A DNA stretch of 39,571 nt from Chara braunii (GCA_003427395.1 BFEA01000200.1:2198062-2237632), one strand, 5' to 3'. Shown: positions 28,694 through 39,571, numbered from the stretch's first letter. The notes: generated by a model not told the origin, from the sequence alone. Numbers and translations: made by a program.

Positions 28694-29325
28694 CGCCTGA
28701 CCAAAGTGACCGAAGTGAACGAGTTGCACAGCAGACCGTCTTGTAGGTAGAGATTGGGGGGGGGGCGGGGGCGGGGGAGATGGACGCAAAAGTCAAATGC
28801 CAGGTTGTGAACAGTTATGCACGTGCAGAGGGTGGATTCCCTTCATACCTTGGCTGAGATGAGTACTGACTCTACTGAGTATTGCCTGGACTCTGGAATG
28901 CAAAGAAATCCTCAAAGGCTTGGAAAGGGGAAAAAAGTAATGCCTGAACTGGTTTATGATCTGCCAACTGCCATGTTTTGTCAAGCAGAGTGTATGAACC
29001 TTTTTTTTCTGCGTCGGGTACAACAGTTGCCTTCACTGCTGTGTGGGGGGGGGTGGCAAGTGATCAGGAGATGTTCCTAAGCACAATGAAACACAAAGGC
29101 TAAAATTGCAAGATAGGATGTTACATACTGATGCCACACGGGTCCCTTTCGGACCCGACCACTAGACTAAGGGGTACTTAGGCCGGCCCAGCTAAAAGGC
29201 CGGACCTTTCTCCCAGTAGGCCACCTCGAGGCACCGGTTGGCCCTCCTGCAGCAGACCAGGTACAGGCCCAAATGACATGACCGTTGGGCCTGGCGGCGC
29301 CCTTGAGGCTGCCGCACTCCGGTCT
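28694..29325. other. No gene seen
   Basis: It contains a G-rich run near 28757-28780 and, from about 29130, GC-rich repeat-like sequence with small hairpins (GGGTCCctttcGGACCC). No coding evidence was found. Confidence 0.4.
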
Positions 29326-29357
29326 GATCTGAATCGTCAATTTTGACGATTCAGATC
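29326..29357. repeat. Perfect 15-bp palindrome with 2-base loop
   Basis: GATCTGAATCGTCAA (29326-29340), TT, then its exact reverse complement (29343-29357). It sits in GC-rich repeat-like DNA between about 29130 and 29420. Confidence 0.9.
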
Positions 29358-29556
29358 ACGGCGCGTCGAGGCAGGATTGAGGCCGACCGGGCAACGGCCG
29401 GTACTTAGGCCTGTCCAGCGGCCATTCCAGCATCTTTGGGAGGAGAGCAGCATTGAGGAACGCCGCTGCGCTATTTCGGTTCAGCGCAGCGCTAGACAGC
29501 AGCGCTAGGTGTAGCGCTGGCTGTAGGGAGAGGAGAGAGCGAGGAGGGAGACTTAC

Positions 29557-29661
29557 CTGACAGCAGCCACGAGCGCCATAGCTCTCAGCAGCGCAGCCGT
29601 CTCCTGCAGCAGCCAAGGCGCCACCTTGTACCATCAGGGAGGGCCTAGAGCTGCTGGCCAT
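29557..29661 (-). CDS. Candidate first coding exon of an unknown minus-strand gene
   Basis: The minus-strand ATG (29661-29659) has a good context (GGAGATGGC). It opens 35 codons ending exactly at a consensus donor CAG|GTAAGT. The peptide begins MASSSRPSLMVQGGALAAAG and is rich in Ser, Ala and Gly with few acidic residues. That would suit a plastid or mitochondrial transit peptide. No next exon was matched, and the region's GC-rich repetitive character makes chance possible. It could belong to the minus-strand gene with exons at 27.9 and 21.4 kb, but this is unproven. Confidence 0.3.
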
Positions 29662-29688
29662 CTCCGCCAATGCTCTGCCCCTCTCTTC

Positions 29689-29768
29689 CTCTTCTTCTTC
29701 TTCTTCTTCTTCTTCTTCTTCTTCTTCTTCTTCTTCTTCTTCTTCAGACTTCTTCTTCTTCTTCTTCG
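29689..29768. repeat. (CTT)n microsatellite
   Basis: About 57 bases of CTT, a CAGA interruption and six further units. Confidence 0.95.
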
Positions 29769-30995
29769 GGCTGGAGACTATTGCTACGAATTGGACAGAG
29801 ATCAGTGATTGGAATTCGGTGGTAGGAGGCTGTGATACTTAGGGGATTCGCGACATTGGAGATAGTTGGGATTGATACCAGGCGGCATCACAGATCGGAC
29901 ATCGGTTACATTAGGATTCTGCACCTCCGACATTGGTGACTCCATGACATTCTGATTTTGTTCGGTGACATTTTGGGCTACCATATCGGTGACCTTCTGG
30001 ATTCTATCTCGGTGACATCTGGCGCTGTCCATATCTCCCACCTCCATTGTCTCTCCTCCCACCATTCACCTGTGTATGATTGTACGGCACCTGAAGCATC
30101 GTCCATGTATGGTCTTCAGACCCCCTCCATCTCACGATTGCTTGTGTGTTGAGTGATGTTTGTTTGAGTTCAGTCTATGTGATGAACTCAATGTGAGTCG
30201 GTCCATTTCTCAGACTTCCGCTGTATGCATGCTCATCCGATATTGGTTGATCTTTGGTTCTGCCCATACCCGGTGAAGTATTCACTAGTATGCAACATTG
30301 GAAGACAGAAAAAGTGCTCCAGGGTGTACAGCAAGGCTTCGGGCGGCCTTTTATGCTTTCGCAAGAATCCACACTAAATGGCTCGAGGACATTATTTAAT
30401 TTGTCCTCCTCATTCAGGGGGATAGCAGCAGAGAGGGACTGGACACCCCTCACTCCCCCCCCCCCCCCCCCCCAAGCAGGAGTTTGGAGTAGAGTTGTCC
30501 CCAGCAAGAATAGAGCCGCGAGGTTTTCATTTGCCGAGTATCGTGTAGGTACATAATAGGATCAAAACTTCAAAAGTCATTTCAACAAGCTAACGTAGGG
30601 CATATGCACAGTAGGACTTTCTTACTTGTTTCTGGACGGAATTGCTGGCAGATGCAGACAGGTGTGGCCGAAATTGCGTTCTGATCTAGGCTACCAGCCG
30701 GGCCGCCCGGGTCCCGGGTGGCCAGCCCCGTGCAAGGACCAGGGAAGGTCCCAGCAAAAAAAAAAAAAAAAAAAAAAGTTAAAAAAAACTATGTAATGAC
30801 AGTTATGCAGAAACTTTTGCCTCAGGGTCGCATCGAAATTCTCCACCAAATTCAAAATAAAAAATAAAAAATTATTATTTATTATTATTATTATTATTTT
30901 TAATGTTTTTGGCCCGTCCGGGCAAGTGACCCCGGACCACTCTGGTATCCTAGGTTCTGATGTATTTTGGCAAGTGCTAGTGTGAGTATGCTTAC
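29769..30995. other. No confident gene
   Basis: A minus-strand frame at 29802-30065 repeats a VTD/NVTE/MSEV pattern arising from GGTGACAT-like repeats. A 17-base C run lies at 30454-30472, an A run at 30755-30777 and TTATTA repeats near 30870-30900. No known domain was seen. Confidence 0.4.
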
Positions 30996-31096
30996 GTTGA
31001 AAGTCAATTCTTCGCTGCGATCGTTTTGCGTGGGAGCCTCTATGGAAAAGGGTGATACGACCTGTGGAATTTCGTCCAGCATACGCCTTTTTGAAA
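30996..31096 (-). CDS. Mitochondrial-type ribosomal protein L2 (uL2), one exon
   Basis: On the minus strand this reads FKKAYAGRNSTGRITLFHRG, SHAKRSQRRIDFQ, then the first base of the next codon at a donor, AAC|GTAAGC. It matches the N-terminal RNA-binding part of organellar uL2, where plant mitochondrial proteins read AGRNSSGRIT.FHRGG.SKR.QRRID. uL2 binds 23S-type rRNA at the peptidyl-transferase centre. The Gly-rich RGGG turn reads RGSH here. The frame is closed upstream by a TAA near 31113, so an acceptor (ACATTTAG) near 31097 is needed and is weak. The following VVERIEYDPNRS exon was not found. It may be a nuclear gene for the mitochondrial ribosome or a fragment of one. Confidence 0.6.
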
Positions 31097-32412
<1,316 letters not shown>

Positions 32413-32523
32413 CTACCGTCTTCACGTGAATTGAACGCCTGGTCATTACATCCGTATTTGGACTGAAAGCTGCGCCAAATACAGCTATAATGACCGGGCG
32501 TTCTATTGGGGTGAAGACGGTAG
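32413..32523. repeat. 111-bp hairpin (49-bp arms, 13-base loop)
   Basis: Left arm 32413-32461 and right arm 32475-32523 pair at 41 of 49 positions; the first 13 base pairs (CTACCGTCTTCAC) are perfect. The size and mismatch pattern suit either a tiny MITE or a miRNA-type precursor. No coding content. Confidence 0.85.
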
Positions 32524-32759
32524 GCCCTTTCTCAGACATTTCTCAGACTTGGGACGTGACCTTTGACCCCTGTTTCTTGCCTTTGACCAAAAGTGATGAC
32601 CCCTGCCCGTACCTGTGCGGATTTGAACGGCGTTTATTGCAGTTTGCCATGTATGTAGACTGCTTATATGCCTGTAGTTCTCCACAACGCTACACCCTTG
32701 GAAGTCCTCAGAAGGCTGTTCAGAGGTACCTACCCTAAGTGGCTAATACATTCAGGTGA
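32524..32759. other. No gene seen
   Basis: Short stretch between the hairpin and the dispersed repeat. No recognised feature. Confidence 0.4.
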
Positions 32760-33245
32760 ATGGCCCACACAGAATCAGTCTGAGATTTCCGCCGCTTTCT
32801 GAGTATTGCCGCTTGTTGGCTTGATTTGCTGAGATTTCCCTTTTCTGAGCGTGATTGCTGTTTGCCTGTGTGTCCAAGTCTCTATGCGATGATTGCTGCA
32901 ACACGAACGAACCATGTTCTCATGCTGTGTTCTGTGTGCCGGAAGGGGTAGACTGGAAACAGGTAGAACTGCAGGGGTAGGACTGAAATTGGACACCTGA
33001 CGGACTTTTAGAAAGGCCGGAACGGAAGTCGGACTTGGCAAGTACCTGATAGGGATTTTCCAGCAAGTCAGGGAGGCCCAAGTGAGTCTGGTAGGCTTCG
33101 AAAGGTCCCATAGCTTCCAAACGAGGTCGTGAGTATTCAGGGCCCATACTTCGGTAGCTTTCAGGTTCGGTTCAGGACCTGAGGTGAGACCGCAGTCTGC
33201 AATGATATTTTCCCACCAAAACGCCGGATCTTCTCGTAAGCCTAG
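32760..33245 (-). repeat. Dispersed ~500-bp repeat, copy B (inverted)
   Basis: The reverse complement aligns with 8655-9160 along its length. Landmarks in reverse order are CAGAATCAGTCTG (32770), GCTGAGATTTCC, CACAGAACACAG, AGGACTGAAATTGG (32981) and AGGCCCAAGTGAG (33073). A minus-strand open frame across it is not preserved in copy A, so it is not a gene. Confidence 0.7.
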
Positions 33246-33590
33246 TGCACCGGTGTGACGCACGTACTTTCGGGCGCGGTGTCTTCTGCGCCCCTTCATT
33301 TGTCTTTTGCTCTTAGCAGGGGTGTATACCAGCCATCTTCGACGTCAGGCTTCTCTCGACATCCAGGAGCTTCTGTCAATTTCTGTCTTCTTCATTTTAT
33401 TTTTTTTTCTGCAAAGCAGATAGGATTTTGCTTGTGTTTCTCATTCTCGTTTTTCTTCTGCTTTTACGCCTTAGCGAGCCTGTGTAGGATTTTTGAATTC
33501 TGTTTGAACTTGCCTGCGGGCACTGCCACACCTCGGAATTTAGTCACCGTGCCTCTTCTCCGATGGTTCGCCTGACAAGCTTTCATCCCC
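33246..33590. other. No gene seen
   Basis: T-rich sequence with no family-level coding match. It ends in the T run that is the poly(A) tail of the U2 copy on the other strand. Confidence 0.4.
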
Positions 33591-33680
33591 TTTTTTTTTT
33601 TTTTTTTTTCAAATGTGGCCCGATGGACCACGGATCATATATTAAACTGACCAGAACAGATACTACACTTGATCTTAGCC
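33591..33680 (-). pseudogene. Truncated U2 snRNA retropseudogene with poly(A)
   Basis: On the minus strand, 33680-33610 begins GGCTAAGATCAAGTGTAGTA (with the branch-point pairing GTAGTA) and continues TCTGTTCTGGTCAGTTTAAT and a stem near GGACCAC...GTGG..C. It corresponds to about nucleotides 20-85 of plant U2. About 19 A's follow. Imperfect direct repeats flank it on the plus strand (AGCTTTCATCCCC and AGCCTTCCATCACC). Loss of both RNA ends plus the A tail indicates retrotransposition, not a working gene. Confidence 0.85.
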
Positions 33681-34095
33681 TTCCATCACCTTTTCGTTCT
33701 TGTGCGTCTTGAGGCCCATGCAGCTTTTTGCCTTGGTCTTCTCCGCAAACTCGAGCCGTTTAGCCCCTCTTTTAGCTCTCTCTGCTGCTTCCTTCCTCCT
33801 TTGCACACCATCTTTTCCGTCGTTTTTGAAATTCTTCCATTGACCGGATGGGGTTGCATGTCAGATCATTGAGTGGAGGGCAGCTACGTCCCCGACACTG
33901 TGGTTCAATTGTGCACGACGCACAGACCTCCTCTGCCTCGCATACCCCTTTCCCCATCTTTGCATCTTCCCTGCATACCAGCAATCTTCCCCCTCTACGC
34001 AAAGCCCGTAAAACGGGATTCCCTGGCTTTCTCTTTTTCACACAAGTAGACAGATTGGGTTGATTGGCTATGGTCTTGGTTGATCAGCGAGTCAA
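33681..34095. other. No gene seen
   Basis: Unremarkable sequence between the U2 copy and the tRNA-like unit. Minus and plus open frames of about 70-90 residues have no recognisable domain. Confidence 0.4.
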
Positions 34096-34096
34096 T

Positions 34097-34190
34097 GGCC
34101 GCTAGCTCAGTGGGTAGTGCACCGGTTGCAAATGCCCGTTGAGGTTTGAGGTTGTGGGTTCAAAACACTGCAGCCTTGCGCATGGACACC
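34097..34190 (+). repeat. tRNA-like SINE head (long variable arm)
   Basis: GGCCGCTAGCTCAGTGGGTA carries a strong A-box. GTGGGTTCAAAAC, about 50 bases on, resembles a B-box, with a long variable region between as in tRNA-Leu/Ser. The anticodon arm is mispaired, so it is not a working tRNA. Downstream lies an inverted CCCCTTGGGT / ACCCAAGGGG pair (34226-34286). Confidence 0.5.
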
Positions 34191-34424
34191 GGCGGGTGTT
34201 AATCGATGCATGGCTATTCGCACACACCCCTTGGGTTCATGCATGGTAACGAGACTACAGACACTGCCTGTTCTACCCAAGGGGTTCAGTCCACGGTTGT
34301 GGTATGCCGGGGCTTAGGCTAATTGAGATCTGCCTGATGCTCTGGGTCCATGGGTTGTTCTGATGATGGGTCACACACTTGTCTCCAGTACATTACAGCG
34401 CACAAACAGACTAGTTGTCATTGT

Positions 34425-34490
34425 AGCTTTAGGGGGGTTGAGCTAGGGGCTGTATAGAAGAGGTTGAGGGTTCGAATCTGATCAGGCCAG
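34425..34490 (+). repeat. Second tRNA-like fragment with B-box
   Basis: TGTAGCTTTAGGGGGGTTGA followed by GAGGGTTCGAATCTGATC. The B-box is near consensus and the A-box weak. It lies about 330 bases after the first unit in the same orientation, so the two may belong to one SINE or a tandem. Confidence 0.35.
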
Positions 34491-34499
34491 GCAGAGTAT

Positions 34500-35780
34500 A
34501 TTTGCACAGAAATAGTTGGGATGCAGGCACGGATATTGCGGTGAGATTGATCATGTGAGTTGGTTACCTTAGGCCCTTGCTCTGGGGAGCAGAGCCGCAG
34601 GTGGGATGATCGGGGGGTCCCGTTAGTGGAGGGATTGGGTAGGAGACTACTGAGGTAGGACCTCCCTGAGGGATAAATCAGAATAAGGCCCAGTCGATGG
34701 TAGAGGTGAGAGGAACGGGTCGTCAGGCGGGGAATCTTATGCTGAGTCTGCATATCCCGACAAACAAAAACTGATGAAAGGGGGAATGGAATTGAAATGC
34801 AGCAAAAAAAGGGGGGGGTCGTGATTTGTCAGCCAATGCTCAAGGTACCTGAGACTGGACCTCAGATAGTACCTGTCTACTAGTGGATCTTGTAAGCTGG
34901 TTTGTGAGATACTCTTTAAATCACAAACAACAAATATTCAAGAGAATCAACAGGTCCAAGGAATTGAGGTTTTTCTTAGTCCTCTTAATCTGGTTTCTGA
35001 GCAAAGGACGAGAAGAGAGGAAGAGGATATGGGACAATGGTCTGGAACAGTGAAGGTGCAAACTGGCAGCCTACCAAGCCTCCTCTACGAGAAGGGAAAG
35101 ACCAAAGTCTAAATCTAAGTCTGGGGACTGCGATACTCATGATATTAATTATTAATATTATTGAACCTATTAAATTTGATGTTGTAACCTCGGAGGTCAC
35201 AGGGGAGAAGAAGTTCCTGATTATAGATAGTGAATTCAAGGAGTTATAATGAATGATAGGGTGAGCACTAGTCAGGAAAAGGGGAAAGGAAAGCTGGATA
35301 GTTCTAATGGGGATAAGTCTGATACATCAGTGATTGATTGAGCCTGTGGAAGAAGGCTCGCATCTTGACATATCTGCACATGCGGTAAGACTAGAGGAAC
35401 AGCTACAACAGTCTCCACAAGTGACCCTCTTGCTGCCTGCGTGTGAACAGACCACAAAACGGTTACTCCAGGAAGACCGATTGTGACAGTCCAATGATGA
35501 CACTTCCTGTCGAGAGAGGGAGTCTCAGAACTGCTACAACAGCAGAGTACACAGGGATTACAGATACATTCTGGGCAATCTGAGCACCTTACTCAGTTTG
35601 ACAGTCCCTCCCTCTTGTCCCAGTCTCAGTTTGGACCACTTGACGGAAGATTTTACACACAATTGAGCTTGGAGAAGTGATGGAACAGAAGGTGGAGGAG
35701 GAGGAGGTTGTGGATAAGCAGAAAAGCTTCCATCCTGTTATAGTGGGGGAGCTCACAAGCAAAATATTATAGAAATTACG
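34500..35780. other. No confident gene; possible LINE upstream region
   Basis: Short open frames only. Low-complexity TTAATATTATT near 35140-35165. It could be the 5' region of the LINE that follows, since its ORF2 begins only after 36400. Confidence 0.35.
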
Positions 35781-36191
35781 TCACAGATTGAGTACGAGTC
35801 AAGGTGACTTAGCCCCTACTAAATCTGGAATTTTATTTTTGCCAGTGAGAAGGAAAGAAGAGTATTGGGAGGTTGGACTATCCGAATCCCCGGGGGTGGT
35901 GTATGGCGACGTAACAGTTTTGGGTTTGTCCTCATTGGTCCTTGCCGTAACAACGGAAACAGGGAAACAGGGAAACAGGCAGGGGAACCATTGATACAAC
36001 ATGAGATCGCCAGATTCATCAGGGATCACCTTCCGGCAGGGGGGATTTTTACTCTCTCGCTCACCACTGAAAAACAGAAGATAGCGGAAAGGGATGTCTA
36101 CCTCAGATTTGACCAATCCAAACAAATTGATCTCAGGTGGTTTGGAAGTGAGTCTCTCAAGGAATTGCAGTTGTTAAAGGTGAAAGGCTGA
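35781..36191 (+). other. Coding-like fragment of unknown family
   Basis: Two overlapping frames look like one protein broken by a frameshift near 35890: GILFLPVRRKEEYWEVGLSE in one, then WRRNSFGFVLIGPCRNN, IARFIRDHLPAGGIFTLSLT and ERDVYLRFDQSKQIDLRWFG in the other, to a stop at 36191. A GAAACAG triplet repeat interrupts it. It lies just before the LINE reverse transcriptase in the same direction and could be an ORF1/gag-like remnant. I do not recognise a domain. Confidence 0.35.
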
Positions 36192-36399
36192 AAGCTAGTA
36201 CTTTTTGGTCAGAGACTGGTGTGGGTACTATTCTGGGGCTCTCTTTAACAACCTTGACTACCTTGGTGATGAAACTCTTACGATTCTCATTGACTCTTTC
36301 TTTGATGAGAGAAGATGGAAGGTGTCAAATTAATAGATGCATTGTATAACAAAGATAAAGAATGGAGGCTACTCAGAAGAAACACAGATTTGGACTTAA

Positions 36400-39140
36400 A
36401 CCACCAGTACCTCGCTCAGCTATTGAATCCGAGCTGTTCATGAACCTGTCGATCCACCCTGATCACCGCAATATCCAGGACAACATCCTGTTGGTCAACG
36501 AAACTATCAAATATGCACGCCAGCGCAGAGTCCAAGCAACCATACTGTTCATAGATTTTGAGAAAGCATATGACCACGTTGATTGGGACTTCCTGGACAT
36601 GTGCCTGGCGAAAATGAACTTTGGTCCTCAATTCTGCCAATGGGTGCAAATCGTTCACAGATCGGCCACCACAAACATAATGCTCAATGGCCACCTCTCA
36701 GCGCCAATACAACTGCAGAGATCAGTTCCCAAGGGGACCCCATCGCACCTCTGCTCTTTGTTATAGTCATGGAAGCCCTGGCGGCACTGATCCGAGCCCA
36801 CCCAAAAATCAGTAAAATACCAGTCCTAGAGATCCCTGACCATCTTATCCCAGTGACGTCACTGTTTGCTGATGACCTCACGGTCCTCATACGAGCGGAT
36901 CGTGACAGTTTGCAAGCCCTGACCCAAACTATACACCTCTTTTCATTGGCGGTGGACATGAAAGTGAATTGGGGCTCAAAGACAGAGGGCTGGTGGCTCC
37001 ACCCTCAAGACGTGGCCCCGCCACCGGACCCGTGCGTTGCATGAGCGAGAAAAGAAGACGCCATCAGGATACCGGGAGTGAAGTTAACGACAATGGGACC
37101 CCCAGTGGACCATGGAGACCACCTTGTGAATATGGCCATCAACCGCCTGGCAAGATGGGACGGACTGCACACATCATTGGTTGGACGGGCGTTGGCAATC
37201 AACAACGCTATCCTCGCAACTATATGGTACAAACTAGCAGTGTGGCCACTGACACCGCAGCAATATGCCAGGCTGCGAAAAACGCTTACATTGTATTTAT
37301 GGAAAAACATCGCTAAATCGGACACCTGCCTGAACAGGGTGTGTTGGGATACCCTCATACAACCAAGAGCCAAAGGGGGGATGGGGATACTGAACCCTCA
37401 AAGGGAGACTGAGGCCATGATGTTCAAAGTGTTGACCAGACTCCTTGTTGGAAACAACATTCCATGGAGACCCCTGGCCTGCGTGCAGATAGCTGGGCTG
37501 GCACCGGAATCAGTACCCTCCAACCACATACACCCGTTCCAATGGCTGACAAATAACCATCGGTCGATCTCGGGCCCTCGCCGCCACACACAAGGGAACG
37601 GCGGATCAAGTGCCACCAGACAGGATATTCATAATGATCCCCTCTGGCCTAGCATGATTAAACTTTGGAGAACGTGAGGCCCCAAACAAAAGCGCTCTCC
37701 CAATAGGTGGCACACAGTACGGCGGCAACCGCTGTTCGGAAACCCCTTCATCCAGGATGAGGACGGAAATCCCTTTACGCTCACAACCAACTCACCATGG
37801 CTGATCTGAGCAAAAAGAGGAATCTACACAGTGGGCGAACTCAGGGACCAGGTCGAACAAAAATGAGTCTCATTGGACTGCTTACGGACCAGACTGAAGC
37901 ATGTGAGGAACATCGAAGAGAAAGCTCGCCAACTCATCGATGCACTGCCTCTAGCCTGGCAGCAAACCCTCAAAACAGGCCCCACGGTTCAACCACAAGA
38001 CTGGGTGGTCAGATATGTAGACTTGCCCGGACCGGAGAAAGTTTACAGGGTCTGTAACATAGACTGTGGGGGAGGTGCACACTGGAAGATTTTGGCCTGC
38101 GCACCCCGGTAATGCAACTCTCTCACCTGACCCGGGATGAGGACTCGGATATCACAAAATCATGGGTGGGACTGATGAATGTCAGAGTAGTGGGGGGCCA
38201 GGACAAAGGATTCCAGGCGTACGAGCCATCCACGCCCATCGCTCTGCTCCCCTTTGACCCGGACGAATGGGAATGGACGGGCCAACAAAACTTGCATATC
38301 TGGGACTACACGGTCAAAGGAGGGTACAACGCAGCTCGGCCCCAATAGCGGATAGGACAAACGATCTTACAGAGATGGGAGCGAAACTCACCACTGAACC
38401 CACAGTTGTTGCACAGCCTCCCTTGGACCAAATATGTCAGACTCATGCCCACAAACCTCAGATCCCTGCAATGGCAAATCTTGCATCGCTGTCTCCCCAC
38501 CCCCGATTGGATCGTATCCAGAACAGACCTCGAGCAAAAAGGAATGTTGTCCCCCATCTGCACATACTGCGACAGGGCAACACAACCCCCCAGGGAAACT
38601 CTTGAACATTGCCTTCTAGCATGCCCGATGACTGCTCAAAAATTGGAGGTGGTGGGACGCAGCGTTCCACTCGCTAATGGACCACCACATCCCGTGGGAC
38701 TTGGGTCTCATCCTCCTGGGCAAAAATCAACAACTGCTCGCAAATTGGACCCCGTTTGTTGCTAACCTCTTCTCATATATGAGGCTACATGTCCTCATGC
38801 AAGCCTGGAGAGCAAGGTGCTCCTACGAGAGAAAAGACCACCAGTTTGGATTGCAGAGAGCACAACAGGAGACGTGTGTGTTAGACGCTGGTTGCTGCTG
38901 GGCAGAAGCGTGAGTGGCCTCCATAGCTGCCTTTTCTGACGTGGCGAGAGGTAGCCAAGGACTGCACGACATCTCCGGGCAATGTGTACGTTACCTCGAA
39001 GCAGCCATAGCGGGTTTATGGTGCAGAGGGGGGTCTCGTGGAAAAAACGGGAATCAGTGGGCGATGGGTTACTCTATCGCAGACAGNTGGACGTGCATGC
39101 TGGCGGGAGATANAAGGTGGAGGAGGCGAGTGTGTTAATA
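36400..39140 (+). mobile_element. LINE retrotransposon of the same family, copy 2
   Basis: Reverse transcriptase, connector and zf-RVT segments follow in the same order as copy 1 with clear similarity throughout. The left boundary falls near an ACCACCAGTAC motif (36400-36410). The right boundary is unclear and near two N's (39087, 39113). No target-site duplication or poly(A) was identified. Confidence 0.75.
36420..38913 (+). pseudogene. LINE ORF2 copy 2: reverse transcriptase and zf-RVT (broken)
   Basis: It reads IHPD directly into HRNIQDNILLVNETIKY (about seven residues of HPDQTGFIHG lost). FIDFEKAYDHVDWDFLDMCL, DPIAPLLFVIVMEALAAL and an intact FADDLT (FADD at 36865-36876) follow. A one-base deletion near 36727 breaks QRSV.QGDP. 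Stops occur at 37042, 37676, 37806 and 37864, and the frame changes again near 38105 and 38645. The zf-RVT is at about 38300-38640: DYTVKGGYNAA, RCLPTPDWIVSRTDLEQKG, C..C...E...HCLLACP. Unlike copy 1 the catalytic Asp pair is intact, but the frame damage rules out activity. Confidence 0.85.
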
Positions 39141-39162
39141 GAGTCGACATTATCTTATTCGA
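38914..39162. other. Probable LINE tail with two Ns
   Basis: No protein similarity was seen after the ERKD-containing segment. Two isolated N's suggest poorly resolved sequence. Confidence 0.4.
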
Positions 39163-39285
39163 CGCGTCATCATCATCATCATCATTTGGAGCGGAGGCCA
39201 GTTGGAAATCAGCGGGCGATCATCGTCATCATCATCACCTTTGGCACGGTTGTCATCATCATCATCATCATCATCATCATCTTCA
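39163..39285. repeat. (ATC)n microsatellites
   Basis: Three CAT/ATC arrays (39163-39186, 39218-39238 and 39251-39281) separated by short unique DNA. Confidence 0.9.
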
Positions 39286-39571
39286 CCCCTGACACGGCTC
39301 GTCCTTCTTTCCTCTCCCTTCCTCTTCACTTTTCATTTCCCCCTGATCATTCCACATCTCGTCTCTCCTCTCTGATGGTCACTACTCTGGTTTTTCTCTT
39401 GATAGATTCTTCTTCGTTGGTCTATTCCGATTGCTACTTCGAAATGGAGGTTCTGCGCGAACAGACAGCGGGACAACCAGAGTAGGATGTGGCGGGGGGA
39501 TGGATTGGGGGAGAGGAGGCGCAGAAGGAGAGGAAGAGAGAAGGGATAGAGGGGAGGGGGAGAGAGAGGGG
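39286..39571. other. Window end, no gene seen
   Basis: Pyrimidine-rich then strongly purine-rich sequence (GGAGGGGGAGAGA at the end). No coding or RNA feature is supported. Confidence 0.4.

Noticed and set aside
32775-33299. 174-residue minus-strand frame
   Set aside because: It lies across dispersed repeat copy B. The homologous stretch in copy A is full of stops, so the frame is not conserved.

Overview
The window is nuclear DNA of a eukaryote, most likely a streptophyte (land plant or charophyte alga). A large-genome charophyte such as Chara would fit, but that assignment is inference. The evidence is GT-AG introns several kb long, plant-type BRCT sequence, plant-like U2 and U6 snRNA copies, a plant-type LINE with a zf-RVT domain, a DUF659-type hAT transposase, and very many microsatellites. 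Six runs of N (positions 632, 4-5 kb, 20 kb, 28.2 kb and two near 39.1 kb) show it is an assembled scaffold, and at least one duplication beside an N looks like an assembly artefact. No prokaryotic-style operon, CRISPR array or viral genome is present.

Layout. Positions 1-13.3 kb hold the 3' end of a plus-strand BRCT-domain gene (PTIP / At4g02110-like). Four short exons (1238-1507, 5769-5849, 7632-7743, 13166-13281) join with matching phases across introns of 4.3, 1.8 and 5.4 kb. Those introns carry a decayed hAT transposase, foldback (MITE-like) elements, a tandem tRNA-derived sequence, a roughly 500-bp dispersed repeat and a U6 snRNA retropseudogene with perfect target-site duplications. 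From 13.3 to 20.9 kb the DNA is mostly repeats: a degenerate RING-finger exon, a purine-rich local duplication, GC-rich foldbacks and compound TG/GA microsatellites.

From 21.0 to 27.9 kb lie two phase-compatible minus-strand exons of one unidentified gene. The intron between them is 6.0 kb, of which 4.3 kb is a 5'-truncated LINE (22586-26872) flanked by a 15-bp target-site duplication and ending in poly(A). Further minus-strand coding pieces are a possible first exon near 29.6 kb and an exon of a mitochondrial-type ribosomal protein L2 at 31.0 kb. From 32 to 34.5 kb come a 111-bp near-perfect hairpin, an inverted second copy of the 500-bp repeat, a U2 snRNA retropseudogene and tRNA-like SINE heads. 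From 34.8 kb to the end there is a second, more decayed LINE of the same family.

How it fits together: host genes are represented only by small exons, and nearly everything else is transposon-derived. Both LINEs are broken, but their TSD and poly(A) hallmarks are shared by the U6 copy and, imperfectly, the U2 copy. This suggests a LINE machinery of this type mobilised cellular small RNAs. All functional calls rest on reading the sequence; no database search was possible.
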